NCBI GenBank assembly: GCA_027063105.1
Contig: JAMOSL010000189.1
Location: 1 to 25,619, forward strand
DNA from: Campylobacteraceae bacterium
GTDB lineage: Bacteria; Campylobacterota; Campylobacteria; Campylobacterales; Sulfurovaceae
Length of the DNA stretch: 25,619 bases
Reading direction: 5' to 3'
Shown here: in pieces, positions 6,804-15,519 of the stretch
How the letters are laid out: every line of letters starts with the position of its first letter
How positions within the stretch are numbered: position 1 is the stretch's first letter
Program-made: the position numbers and the translations under genes
Notes under the pieces: generated by a model
The model's database searches: none
Told to the model about the DNA's origin: nothing
The model's input: the letters and a program-made list of their open reading frames with translations, nothing else

Positions 6804-8504
6804 TTAGACTTTTTTTATAACTCTAACTTTCTTAGGATCAAAGAGAGATATAACCTCTTGTATCATAGGTTCATCTAATATATTTGTTACCTCTTTCTCT
6901 TTTGCTGACTCTGTATTTCCAGCAGATGGTGCAATACAACTACTTTTCATTTCAAAATCATCGCTTATAGAATAATCTATATCTTCTATATCTTCAGTAG
7001 CACTATTAAACTGCATTTGAATATCGTCAAATGATATATCTTCTTCTTTTATAACTTTTTCAACTATTGGTGATTTAATTGGTTCTATTATTTTTGTTAT
7101 GATTGATTCTTCGTTTATAATATCATCTTCAACTGTAGGAATATTTATAATTTGTGCATCTTCTGAAAATGTATCACGCACAAAATATTGTATAAGACTA
7201 AAATTATTTGTAAGTATTTTTCTATCTTTATCTTTTGCACTAGATTTCCAAGTCAATTTATTATTTTGATAACTCTCAAAAGTAATATTATTTGTAAAGC
7301 ATTCTCCTAAGTCATAATCTCTATCTGATATTCTTCTTTTTAATTCATTAAATTTAATATTATAATCCTCTTCGAGAGGTTTCTCTATTATTTCTTCTTT
7401 TTTTATCGGCTTTTCTTGTATATTTTCTTCTACTTTTATCCCTTTTAGTTCATTTTCTAACATCTTAATCATTGAGTCTATCTCTTTAATCTCTAAAGCT
7501 TCCATCATCTTAAACATAGTTAATGAGAGTGTAAACTCACCATCTCCACCTAATCCTAAAAGTATTTTTGATTCTGATAATATCCTAAAAAATCTTTCTA
7601 TAATCATCGCTGATATTTTTGGGGCAGGAGATAATAAAATATCTTTAATAAATAGTATCAACTCATCTATAACCATTTCTGCTTCATAATCTCTTGATAT
7701 TCTAATAAATTCAAGAATCTTATTTTTATCTTTTTTCATAATATCATTAAGAAGATTATCCAAAAGTGTTGGCTCTATAATTCCTAACATACTGGTTATT
7801 GTTGAAATATTTACATAATTTTTAGAATATACAATAGCTTGATCTAAAAGTGTTAGAGAGTCTCTTAAACTCCCTGCTCCACTTCTTGCAATAATATCTA
7901 AAGCATCTTTTTCATAATCGACACCTTCTTTATTCAATATATGTTCAAGATGTTGTAAAACTAGTTTTTGTGCTATTTTTTTAAATCTAAAATGTTGAGT
8001 TCTGGATAGAATTGTTGCTGGAAGTTTTAATGGGTCTGTTGTAGCTAATATAAATTTTACAAAAGATGGTGGTTCTTCTAGCGTTTTAAGAAGTGCATTG
8101 AATGCTTGTGGCGTTAACATATGAACTTCATCAATGATAAAAATCTTATATCTGGCAGAACTTGGTTTATATTTTGTATGCTCTATAAGCTCTTTTATAT
8201 CATCAATACCTCTATTACTGGCTGCATCCATTTCTATAATATCTAAATGTCTATTTTCATTTGAAGAGATACAATTTGAACATCTGTTACAAGGGTGAGA
8301 ACTCTCTCCTATTTCGCATAATAGAGCTTTTGCAAAGATTCTGGCTGTAGAGGTTTTTCCACTACCTCGTAATCCAGAAAAGAGATATGCATGAGAAAGT
8401 CTATTACTATCTAATGCTTGACTAAGTGTTTGAGAGACTGTATCTTGACCAACTAAATCATCAAATGAAGTTGGACGATACTTTCTAGCTAGGGCTAATG
8501 ACAC
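6804..8504 (-). CDS. dnaX: DNA polymerase III tau/gamma subunit (clamp loader)
   Basis: ATPase of the replisome clamp loader that opens the beta clamp. The Walker A motif is GLRGSGKT (44-51). The zinc module is Cys63/72/75/78. Walker B is IIDEVHML and the arginine-finger sensor is LSRTQHF. The AAA+ and collar domains run to about residue 365. The rest, acidic and lysine-rich, would be the tau-specific region. The start is GTG with AGGAG upstream, the Shine-Dalgarno lying in an inverted repeat GAGGACTCCTC. An A7 run in the correct phase followed by a stem-loop at residue 369 suggests a gamma-like short product. At 566 residues it is shorter than E. coli tau. Codon use matches its neighbours. 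Confidence 0.95.
   Translation of the reverse strand: MSLALARKYRPTSFDDLVGQDTVSQTLSQALDSNRLSHAYLFSGLRGSGKTSTARIFAKALLCEIGESSHPCNRCSNCISSNENRHLDIIEMDAASNRGIDDIKELIEHTKYKPSSARYKIFIIDEVHMLTPQAFNALLKTLEEPPSFVKFILATTDPLKLPATILSRTQHFRFKKIAQKLVLQHLEHILNKEGVDYEKDALDIIARSGAGSLRDSLTLLDQAIVYSKNYVNISTITSMLGIIEPTLLDNLLNDIMKKDKNKILEFIRISRDYEAEMVIDELILFIKDILLSPAPKISAMIIERFFRILSESKILLGLGGDGEFTLSLTMFKMMEALEIKEIDSMIKMLENELKGIKVEENIQEKPIKKEEIIEKPLEEDYNIKFNELKRRISDRDYDLGECFTNNITFESYQNNKLTWKSSAKDKDRKILTNNFSLIQYFVRDTFSEDAQIINIPTVEDDIINEESIITKIIEPIKSPIVEKVIKEEDISFDDIQMQFNSATEDIEDIDYSISDDFEMKSSCIAPSAGNTESAKEKEVTNILDEPMIQEVISLFDPKKVRVIKKV
7367..7404 (-). promoter_or_regulatory. candidate dnaX frameshift signal
   Basis: On the minus strand seven A (7404-7398) are phased as A-AAA-AAA over codons ATA AAA AAA. 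Eighteen bases further lies a stem CCTCT/AGAGG with a three-base loop (7379-7367). A -1 shift would add twelve codons (beginning AGA AGA AAT AAT) and then reach TAA, giving a protein of about 381 residues ending just after the collar domain. That is the expected size of a gamma form. The spacer is longer than in E. coli. RNA-polymerase slippage on A7 is the alternative. Confidence 0.45.
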
Positions 8505-8573
8505 GAGGACTCCTCATAATTATCTAGCTAGAATTGTAGTCAAATTTTACTTTTGACTTGGATAAAAATTATT

Positions 8574-9911
8574 TTAATAAATTCCTAAAATCTCAAATTG
8601 AAGATACCAAACTGATACAGATACGATATATCCGATTAAAATAGTCCATGCAAATCTCATATGTGATGAGAATGTATAAATTCCATGCATTTTACCCATA
8701 ACACCAACACCAGCTGCTGAACCAAATGATATTAATGAACCACCAACACCAGCTGTCATAGTTACTAACATCCATTGAGAATGAGCATCAACACCCATAT
8801 CTGGACTTGATTTAAGAACAGCCGACATAACAGGAACATTATCAACAATTGCTGATAAGAAACCTACACCAATATTTACAACGGTTGGTCCAAACTGACT
8901 ATATAATGCAGTAAAATATTCTAAGAAACCTAAGAAATGAAGACCACCAACAGCTGCTAAAATACCAAAAAAGAATAATAAAGTATCGTTCTCTATCTTT
9001 GAAATGAATCCAAATATATCAATCTTTTCACTATTTTCATCTTCCCTATTCATCTTATATACATATAATTTTAATATTGCTAAACCGAACATCATGCCCC
9101 ACATAGCAGGAAGATGTAAAAGTTGATGAGATAAAACAGCTGAAGCAATTGTTAATGCAAATAGACCCATGATAACTTTACCACCTGTGTCTATTTTTAC
9201 AGCTTCTTCATCATCTGAAAATGGAGGAGTTCCATCTGGCACGAATCTACTTAATAAAAATGCTGTTATACCCCAACCTAGAATAGATGCAGGAAATAGA
9301 TATAAGAAATCAGTAAATTGACCTTTTCCATCTACCCATACCATTAGTGTTGTAATATCTCCAAATGGACTCCATGCTCCTCCAGCATTAGCAGCAACAA
9401 CCACATTTACTGCAGCAGGTATTATAAAATCTCTATTATCTTTATCTATGGTCATAAGAACAGTTGATAAAATAAGAGCTGTAGTTAAATTATCTGCTAC
9501 GGGTGAGATGAAAAATGCTAATATTCCTGTAACCCAAAAAAGTTTTGAGTAACTGTAACCTTTTGAAACAAGCTTATATCTCAAGGCAGAAAAAACTTTA
9601 AATGCTATCATTGTTTCGATATATGTCATGGCAACAAAGAGGAAGAAAAATATTCCTGCTATCTCTATAATTAAAGTCTCTATACTATGATGAAGATGAG
9701 TCTGCTCAACAGATGAAACACCATCAATAGATGGATATGCAATTGCTACATATATACCTATTAAAATAAATATGAGTGTACCTGCAAAAAGTGCGGGTTT
9801 AGCTTTATTTATATGATACTTATCTTCCATTGCAATAAAATAATAAGCTATTACAAAAATAACCAAAGAGGCCATTCCTACCCATGTCATTGTTAAATCT
9901 AATTCGTGCAT
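8574..9911 (-). CDS. nhaD: NhaD-type Na+/H+ antiporter
   Basis: Inner-membrane antiporter of the ion-transporter superfamily, expected to expel Na+ (or Li+) in exchange for protons. The 445-residue chain is strongly hydrophobic, with about 11-12 membrane segments. Family features include the polar helix-break segments SPVADNLTTALILSTVLM and AAVNVVVAANAGGAWSPFGDITTLMVW in the first half, and FLSAIVDNVPVMSAVLK with GGSLISFGSAAGVGVMG in the second half. These form the inverted repeat of the fold. AAGGAT precedes the start. It follows nadB by 15 bases on the same strand and is probably co-transcribed with it. The substrate ion is inferred from the family. Confidence 0.88.
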   Translation of the reverse strand: MHELDLTMTWVGMASLVIFVIAYYFIAMEDKYHINKAKPALFAGTLIFILIGIYVAIAYPSIDGVSSVEQTHLHHSIETLIIEIAGIFFFLFVAMTYIETMIAFKVFSALRYKLVSKGYSYSKLFWVTGILAFFISPVADNLTTALILSTVLMTIDKDNRDFIIPAAVNVVVAANAGGAWSPFGDITTLMVWVDGKGQFTDFLYLFPASILGWGITAFLLSRFVPDGTPPFSDDEEAVKIDTGGKVIMGLFALTIASAVLSHQLLHLPAMWGMMFGLAILKLYVYKMNREDENSEKIDIFGFISKIENDTLLFFFGILAAVGGLHFLGFLEYFTALYSQFGPTVVNIGVGFLSAIVDNVPVMSAVLKSSPDMGVDAHSQWMLVTMTAGVGGSLISFGSAAGVGVMGKMHGIYTFSSHMRFAWTILIGYIVSVSVWYLQFEILGIY

Positions 9912-9926
9912 TCTAAATTTATCCTT

Positions 9927-11375
9927 TTATTCTATATAATGAGCCCCTAAAGACTCATCTCTTGCAAGTGCTGATTCTACGATAGCAGATGCTGTATTTA
10001 ATCTAAGTTCCAACAATCGTCCTATATCTTGATTTTTTATATCATAAATAAGATTTTTTGCTCTTTTTAAATCATCTTTTGTACGAATAATGCCTATATC
10101 ATGCCACATTATACTTCGCAACCTCTGCCTATATTCTTTGTCATTTTCTTTATGCAATATAGTAGCGTAATCTTTATCAAAAGAAGGTATTTCATAATCC
10201 TCTTTCTTTTGTGCTAAAATATATTTTATTGAGCGTTTTGCAAAGACTAAACCCTCTAAAAGAGAGTTAGATGCTAATCTATTAGCTCCATGAACTCCTG
10301 TTGAAGCAGCCTCTCCAATTGCAAAAAGATTTGTAACTCCATCAACCCTACCATAAGTATCACTTTTAATTCCACCAACTGCATAGTGAAATGCTGGGGA
10401 AATTGGAACTCTATCAGTAGGGAAATGATACCCTAAGGCTAAAAAACTTCTTGTAATATTAGGAAATCGTTTGTGAAAAAAGTCTTTATCAAACATACTA
10501 AAATCAAGATACACATCCTCGTTATTATTCTTTCTTTTATAATCAAAAATTGCTCTTGAGACTATATCCCTACTAGCTAATTCACCTCTTTCATCATAAT
10601 CAAAAAGAAATCTCTCTCCGTTTTCATTTACGATGAAAGCTCCTTCTCCTCTTAATGCTTCTGTCAAAAGAAGCTTTCTTGCATAAGGTGTTTTTACAAA
10701 TACTGTTGGATGAAACTGCATCATCTCCATATCTGCCAAAGGAATACCTTTCTCAGCACAAATGCCATGAATATCTGCACTAATTGTTCTTGAGTTAGTA
10801 TTAAATTCATAAAGAGAACCCACTCCACCTGATGCAATAATTATATTATCGGCATAAATAGTTATAGGTTTATAATTTACTATAGCCTTAACACCATAGC
10901 ACCTACCCTCTTTAATCAATAAATCATAGACTAAAGTATTTTTTTGAAGTTTATGTTTATTTTGAACCATTAAGAAGTAATGTAAATATATACCTGTAGC
11001 ATCTCCTCCTGCATGAACTATTCGACTAATAGAGTGTGCTGCCTCTTTTGTATATAAAATATTTCCTTGCTCATCTTTATCAAATTCCATACCTTTATCT
11101 ATAATATCTTTAGTAGTCTCAAGGCTTATTTTACTCATAATTTCTACAGCATCACGATTATTATGATAAGAACCTGCCACCATAGTATCTTCAATATGAG
11201 AAGCAATATCCTCTTTATTCATAGCTGTTGCTAATCCACCTTGAGCGTAAAAAGTATTACACTCCCATGGAACATCTTTGCAAACTACTAATACCTCTTT
11301 ATCAGATGGTATATTTATAGCAGAGTATAACCCTGCAATACCTGCTCCAATAATTAATACATCATATTTTTTCAT
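9927..11375 (-). CDS. nadB: L-aspartate oxidase
   Basis: FAD enzyme that oxidises L-aspartate to iminoaspartate, the first step of de novo NAD synthesis; NadA then makes quinolinate. The dinucleotide-binding motif is at the N-terminus (GAGIAG, 10-15). Also seen are YAQGGLA, the active-site region EMMQFHPTVF, LLTEALRGEGAF, HYAVGGI, and the FAD-ribityl segment GEAASTGVHGANRLASNSLLEG. At 482 residues it is a little shorter than E. coli NadB, with a reduced C-terminal helical domain. AAAGGT precedes the start. It lies 24 bases after the small lipoprotein gene and before nhaD. A fumarate-reductase role is unlikely given the NadB-type motifs. Confidence 0.93.
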   Translation of the reverse strand: MKKYDVLIIGAGIAGLYSAINIPSDKEVLVVCKDVPWECNTFYAQGGLATAMNKEDIASHIEDTMVAGSYHNNRDAVEIMSKISLETTKDIIDKGMEFDKDEQGNILYTKEAAHSISRIVHAGGDATGIYLHYFLMVQNKHKLQKNTLVYDLLIKEGRCYGVKAIVNYKPITIYADNIIIASGGVGSLYEFNTNSRTISADIHGICAEKGIPLADMEMMQFHPTVFVKTPYARKLLLTEALRGEGAFIVNENGERFLFDYDERGELASRDIVSRAIFDYKRKNNNEDVYLDFSMFDKDFFHKRFPNITRSFLALGYHFPTDRVPISPAFHYAVGGIKSDTYGRVDGVTNLFAIGEAASTGVHGANRLASNSLLEGLVFAKRSIKYILAQKKEDYEIPSFDKDYATILHKENDKEYRQRLRSIMWHDIGIIRTKDDLKRAKNLIYDIKNQDIGRLLELRLNTASAIVESALARDESLGAHYIE

Positions 11376-11399
11376 TATATTACCTTTAAAATATAAATA

Positions 11400-11534
11400 T
11401 TATTTAGTCTCTATTAATATTATATTATCAGGAACATAAATTGGATTTGTCTTATGTCCACATCCTGTTAATGCTATACAGCAAAGAGATGCTATAATAA
11501 ATTTATGAAAAATATCCGTTCTATTTTGTCTCAT
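11400..11534 (-). CDS. small LptM-like lipoprotein
   Basis: A 44-residue lipoprotein if started at the ATG at 11534. It has a basic n-region, a hydrophobic stretch FIIASLCCIALTG and a lipobox LTGC, then a very short mature tail beginning CGHKTNPIYVPDN. The CGxKxPxYxP-like pattern recalls LptM/YifL, which helps assembly of the LPS translocon LptD. An upstream in-frame ATG at 11585 would add 17 residues that spoil the signal peptide, so I prefer the shorter form. The ribosome binding site is weak. Its first 30 bases overlap the 5' end of the divergent dciA-like gene. It is probably first in an operon with nadB and nhaD. The LptM link is inferred from pattern only. Confidence 0.65.
   Translation of the reverse strand: MRQNRTDIFHKFIIASLCCIALTGCGHKTNPIYVPDNIILIETK
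11490..11498 (+). promoter_or_regulatory. extended -10 promoter of the dciA-like gene
   Basis: TGCTATAAT ends seven bases before the A of the dciA start codon at 11505, which is the usual distance from a -10 box to the transcription start. The mRNA would begin at or next to the ATG, i.e. be leaderless. No Shine-Dalgarno sequence lies in the intervening ATAAATTT. The box is inside the coding region of the divergent lipoprotein. Confidence 0.5.
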
Positions 11535-11954
11535 CTTGTTAACCAACCTCAGTTTAAAATTCTTAAGAAGCAATCTTGCTATCATAAGTTTATATCACTT
11601 TTAACACCAGAATTAAAAACAGCAGTAGCATTCATTTATATTAAAAATAATATACTATTTGTAGCAACTTCCCATACTGGATATAAAATGGAACTCAATT
11701 ATAAACAAGATTTGTTAAAGAGTTTATTAAAAATACTTGCTGATAATGATAAAGGGTGTAGTGATTTAAAAGCTGAGAGAGTTATAATATTTAAATCCAA
11801 ATTCTATGTAGAAAAACCAATAAAAATTCAAGATACAGACCCTAGATACAGAGAACTCTCATCAGGAGAGTTCAAAATTCAATCAAAAGATAAAAATATC
11901 ATTAAAAGTTTTGAAAATATAAAACGAATTATACTTCAAAATAGGAATACTTAA
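11505..11954 (+). CDS. dciA: DUF721/DciA-like protein
   Basis: A 149-residue protein of the DUF721 family. Family members include DciA, which loads or operates the replicative helicase DnaB in bacteria lacking DnaC or DnaI. Supporting segments are the N-terminal ILSHLVNQPQFKILKKQSCYHKFISLLTPELKTAV and the KH-like core FIYIKNNILFVATSHTGYKMELNYKQDLLKSLLKIL. The C-terminal 60 residues look like a charged, flexible tail. The start at 11505 is favoured because KNIRSILSHL matches the usual family beginning, although it makes the 5' end overlap the lipoprotein gene on the other strand. It runs convergent to ffh with an 18-base gap and no clear terminator. Function is inferred from the family. Confidence 0.75.
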   Translation: MKNIRSILSHLVNQPQFKILKKQSCYHKFISLLTPELKTAVAFIYIKNNILFVATSHTGYKMELNYKQDLLKSLLKILADNDKGCSDLKAERVIIFKSKFYVEKPIKIQDTDPRYRELSSGEFKIQSKDKNIIKSFENIKRIILQNRNT

Positions 11955-11972
11955 ATATTATATTATTGTTAC

Positions 11973-13319
11973 TTAGCCTTTTAACCCACCTCTATTCTCT
12001 ATTTGACCCATCATGCTTTCCATCTGTTTCATTCCATTTTTACCAGAGAATTTTTTCGCCATTTTAGCTGCTGTCTTGAATTGCTTTAAAATACGATTCA
12101 CATGTTGCTGTTCTAATCCTGAACCTGCTGCTATTCTTCTCTTTCTACTATTTGTTAAAAGTGATGGCTCTGCTCTCTCCTTAGGTGTCATTGATGAGAT
12201 AAGTGCTTTAATATACTTAACCTCATCAGAATTATCTAAATCCATATCACCTAACTGTTTTGCCATATTTCCCATACCTGGTATCATTCCAAGCAATGAT
12301 TTCATAGAACCAAGTTTTTTCATCTGTTCCATTTGAGCTAAAAAGTCATTAAAACTAAACTGACCTTTTTTAATCTTTTGAGTAATTCTTTTTGCTTCTT
12401 TTTCATCAATTACTGATGCTGTTTTTTCTGCAAGTCCCTCAATATCTCCTGCACCCATCAATCTACCCACAACTCTTTCTGGAATAAACTGTTCTAAATC
12501 TGGCATCTTCTCACCTGCACCAATAAATCTTAAAGGAGCTCCAACTTGTTGAGATATACCTAAAGAGATACCACCCTTACCGTCACCATCAAATTTACTA
12601 AGAACTACTCCTGTAATCCCTATTTTATCTTTAAATGTTTGAGCTGTTCTGACTGCATCTTGACCTGTCATCGCATCTGCTACATAAAATAGTTCATCTG
12701 GATTTGCTACTTTCTTAACTTCTGCTAACTCTTCCATTAACTTATCATCAATAGCCAATCGTCCAGCTGTATCAATTATTACAACATCATAAAGCTCTTT
12801 CTCTGCTCTCTCTAATGCTACTTTTACAATCTCTGTAGGTTTTGCATTCTCATCAGATACTAAAGTTACATCTATTTGTGTACAAATTTGATTTAATTGC
12901 TCAACAGCTGCTAATCTTTGAAGGTCACCTGCAACTATCATAACCTTTTTTTTCTTTTGCTCTTTCAGAAAATATGCTAATTTACCAGTTGTAGTTGTCT
13001 TTCCTGAACCTTGAAGTCCAATCATTAAAACAACGGTTGGTGGTTTTGAAGCGAATACAAATCCTTGATTACCTTGAATTGTAAGTATTCTAGTTAATTC
13101 TGCATGTAAAGCTCTTAAAAAGTTATCTTTACCTATTCCCATTTTTCTAGTTTCATTTTCAACAGTTGTAACTAATTCTTTAACAACTTTATGGTGAACA
13201 TCTGCTTTTAATAGCGATTTTCTTAATTCTGTTGTAGCTTTCTTTAATGCTGTTCCATCATCACTAAAACGAATTTTTCCAATAGCATTTTTAAAACTAT
13301 CTGTTAATGTATCAAACAT
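11973..13319 (-). CDS. ffh: signal recognition particle protein Ffh
   Basis: SRP54 GTPase that binds signal sequences of nascent membrane and secreted proteins with 4.5S RNA and delivers them to FtsY. The N-domain helices are followed by G1 GLQGSGKTTTTGK (101-113), the insertion-box strand AGDLQRLAAVEQL, G3 DTAGRL (183-188) and G4 SKFDGDGKGG (241-250). The methionine-rich M domain (about 300-448) includes MKSLLGMIPGMGNM and the RNA-binding SRKRRIAAGSGL. Length is normal. GAGGAGAGA precedes the start, and a TATAAT at 13355-13350 on the minus strand is its likely -10. It is divergent from the acyl-CoA ligase gene. Confidence 0.96.
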   Translation of the reverse strand: MFDTLTDSFKNAIGKIRFSDDGTALKKATTELRKSLLKADVHHKVVKELVTTVENETRKMGIGKDNFLRALHAELTRILTIQGNQGFVFASKPPTVVLMIGLQGSGKTTTTGKLAYFLKEQKKKKVMIVAGDLQRLAAVEQLNQICTQIDVTLVSDENAKPTEIVKVALERAEKELYDVVIIDTAGRLAIDDKLMEELAEVKKVANPDELFYVADAMTGQDAVRTAQTFKDKIGITGVVLSKFDGDGKGGISLGISQQVGAPLRFIGAGEKMPDLEQFIPERVVGRLMGAGDIEGLAEKTASVIDEKEAKRITQKIKKGQFSFNDFLAQMEQMKKLGSMKSLLGMIPGMGNMAKQLGDMDLDNSDEVKYIKALISSMTPKERAEPSLLTNSRKRRIAAGSGLEQQHVNRILKQFKTAAKMAKKFSGKNGMKQMESMMGQIENRGGLKG

Positions 13320-13349
13320 TCTCTCTCCTCATATATTCTCTAATTTATT

Positions 13350-13395
13350 ATTATATCTATATATCCTCTGAAAAATCTTTAAAATCTGCTATAAT
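13350..13395. promoter_or_regulatory. divergent promoters of ffh and the acyl-CoA ligase gene
   Basis: In the 103-base gap, TATAAT on the minus strand (13355-13350) points to ffh. TGCTATAAT on the plus strand (13387-13395) points to the ligase gene, whose AAGGAG (13411-13416) sits six bases before its ATG. The two -10 boxes are about 35 bases apart and back to back, so the promoters may influence one another. Confidence 0.55.
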
Positions 13396-13422
13396 AATAT
13401 CCTTACTATCAAGGAGTCAATT

Positions 13423-15003
13423 ATGTCTATTAATACTATTCGTCATACGCTCAATAGAGCTACTCAAATATCACCTAATAAAACTGCATTAATTTATAAT
13501 AATAAGAAATATAGCTATTTAGCATTAAAATCAGAAGTAGATAAGATTGCTAACTATCTTGAAAGTCTATCTCTTCCTAAAGGTAGCCGAATCGGAATAT
13601 ATTCCAATAAGTCAGCATCTCAAGTAATAGCTATTTTAGGAATATTATCTACAGAATATATGCTTGTTCCTATTACTAGACTTTTAAAACCTAATCAAGT
13701 TAAACATATTATAGATGATTGTAAAATTCAATGTATAATTACCGATAGTTCCAAAATTTCACTTCTTAAAGATATAGATTTTAATGGAGAAATAATATCT
13801 TATCAAAATCATAAAGAGAGCCGAGTATCTTTTGATGAGATTTTTAAATTTTATGATGGAGAGATAAAATCTACCATTTATGGACATACAAATGCAATTA
13901 TTACATATAGTTTTGGCTCACAAGGAGACCCAAAAGGAGTAGTAATTAACCATAGAGCATTAACTGATGGGGCTAGAATAGTAACAAACTATCTTAATAT
14001 TCAAAAAGATGATGTTATATCTGGTATTTTATCTTTTAATTTAGATTATGGATTAAATCAAATATTTTCAGCAATATATACCACTGCTACGTTAGTTATT
14101 CATAGATTTTTACTTCCATCAGATTTTTTTAGCCATATAATAAATGATAATATAACTATACTACCTCTTATGCCTATCCATATTACGGAAATATTTAATG
14201 AAAATCCTCATAAAATACCATCATCTCAACACTTTAAAAATATAAAAACTATCTCATCATCTGGTGGAAATATTACGCCAATAATGTTAGAAAATATAGA
14301 AAAATACTTTTTATACTCTAAGTTTTATTCAATGCATGGATTAACTGAAGCATTTCGTTCGACATTTTTAGAACCTAAACAAATAAAATCTAAGCCAACA
14401 TCAATAGGTAAAGCTATACCTGATGTTGAGTTATATATTATAAATAAAGATGGTAATGAGTGCAAAGCAAATGAGGTAGGAGAATTAATTCATAGAGGAG
14501 CTTGTATATATAAAGGGTATTGGAATGACAAAAATGAGACTAAAAAACGATTTAAATCAATTAATATATTAAATAAAATTATAAATTTCGATGGTCAATT
14601 AACTGATGAGGTAGTTATAGCCAGTGGAGATTTTGTATATGCAGATGAAGATGGATATATCTTTTTTGTATCAAGAGCAGATGATATGATAAAAACTCAA
14701 GGATATCGAGTTAGCCCTTATGAAATAGAGAAAATAGTTGATAAACATATATTAGATATAACTTCTAGAGTTATTTTTTCTGTACCTAATAATGATATCG
14801 AAGAGGAAATAATCTTAGTGTATAGTGCTGAAAATAGATTATCTAAAAATGAAATACTTTTGGAACTTAAGAAATATTTACCTCATTATATGATACCTGA
14901 AGAGATTATCTATAGAGAGAGAATGCCTTTTAAATCACTTCATGATAAACAAGTTGATAGAGATATAATTAAAAAAGAATTTTTAGAGAGAAGCAAGAGC
15001 TAA
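13423..15003 (+). CDS. AMP-forming acyl-CoA ligase, exosortase-A-associated type
   Basis: Adenylate-forming enzyme that would activate a carboxylic acid as acyl-AMP and pass it to CoA or a carrier. ANL motifs in order: A3 TYSFGSQGDPKGV (161-173), A5 MHGLTEAFRSTFLEP (304-318), the ribose-binding Asp403 in SGDF, A8 SRADDMIKTQGYRVSPYEIE (417-436) and the catalytic Lys509 in HDKQVDR. The GLTEAFRSTxLxP and GYRVSPxE signatures are those of the exosortase-A-associated AMP-ligase family (TIGR03098). The A3 loop is unusual: GSQG replaces the common GSTG. No exosortase, PEP-CTERM protein or carrier protein is nearby. It is convergent with the pseudopilin operon. The substrate is unknown. Confidence 0.82.
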   Translation: MSINTIRHTLNRATQISPNKTALIYNNKKYSYLALKSEVDKIANYLESLSLPKGSRIGIYSNKSASQVIAILGILSTEYMLVPITRLLKPNQVKHIIDDCKIQCIITDSSKISLLKDIDFNGEIISYQNHKESRVSFDEIFKFYDGEIKSTIYGHTNAIITYSFGSQGDPKGVVINHRALTDGARIVTNYLNIQKDDVISGILSFNLDYGLNQIFSAIYTTATLVIHRFLLPSDFFSHIINDNITILPLMPIHITEIFNENPHKIPSSQHFKNIKTISSSGGNITPIMLENIEKYFLYSKFYSMHGLTEAFRSTFLEPKQIKSKPTSIGKAIPDVELYIINKDGNECKANEVGELIHRGACIYKGYWNDKNETKKRFKSINILNKIINFDGQLTDEVVIASGDFVYADEDGYIFFVSRADDMIKTQGYRVSPYEIEKIVDKHILDITSRVIFSVPNNDIEEEIILVYSAENRLSKNEILLELKKYLPHYMIPEEIIYRERMPFKSLHDKQVDRDIIKKEFLERSKS

Positions 15004-15015
15004 TCTCTAAAATAT

Positions 15016-15519
15016 CTATATTCTTTGAAGAGTTCGTCTATGATATGTAATTCTTGGTGTAGCATCTGTAACTGTTGCCATAGATACGATATCAAAATCT
15101 ATATATCTAATAAATACATCTACTATAATATATAACTGCTGGTCTCTTAATATATCTTCTGTGGTCGATAAAATATGACTAGTTGAACATTTTAGTTTTG
15201 TATTATCGCCTATGTAAGATATATTAACTTTTACTTCATATCCTTCTCCCTCTGTTGGGTCTCCACCAACTGTTCCTGTTATTTCCTCAAGACAATTGCT
15301 ACCACTAGTAGCATCATTTGCTGTTACACCCATAATTGCTAACTCTGTATAACTTTTAGCTAATAATGCAGATTGTTCCTTTCTATATTGAAAAGTTGTA
15401 TCTTTAACTGTTTTTCCAGAAAGATTTACAATAAAAGCTCCTATACTACTAAGAAGAAGGATAACAAATATAGCCATAATCATTGAAAATCCATATCGCA
15501 TATTATTAAGTAAAATCAT
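15016..15519 (-). CDS. PilX/GspK-like minor pseudopilin
   Basis: A 167-residue protein with a prepilin N-terminus: cleavage is expected after Gly10, giving FSMIMAIFVILLLSSIGAFIV as the hydrophobic helix. The Glu5 normally needed for methylation and assembly is missing (Met instead). Its absence is typical of tip pseudopilins such as GspK and also seen in PilX-like proteins. The remainder is a short globular domain with two Cys (CLEEITG and LKCST) that could form a disulfide. The start overlaps the stop of the preceding gene by four bases. It is last in the operon. An assignment beyond minor pseudopilin is inference. Confidence 0.72.
   Translation of the reverse strand: MILLNNMRYGFSMIMAIFVILLLSSIGAFIVNLSGKTVKDTTFQYRKEQSALLAKSYTELAIMGVTANDATSGSNCLEEITGTVGGDPTEGEGYEVKVNISYIGDNTKLKCSTSHILSTTEDILRDQQLYIIVDVFIRYIDFDIVSMATVTDATPRITYHRRTLQRI

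Noticed and set aside
11400..11585. Longer 61-residue version of the LptM-like lipoprotein
   Set aside because: The 17 extra residues precede an otherwise good lipoprotein signal peptide and would increase the overlap with dciA.
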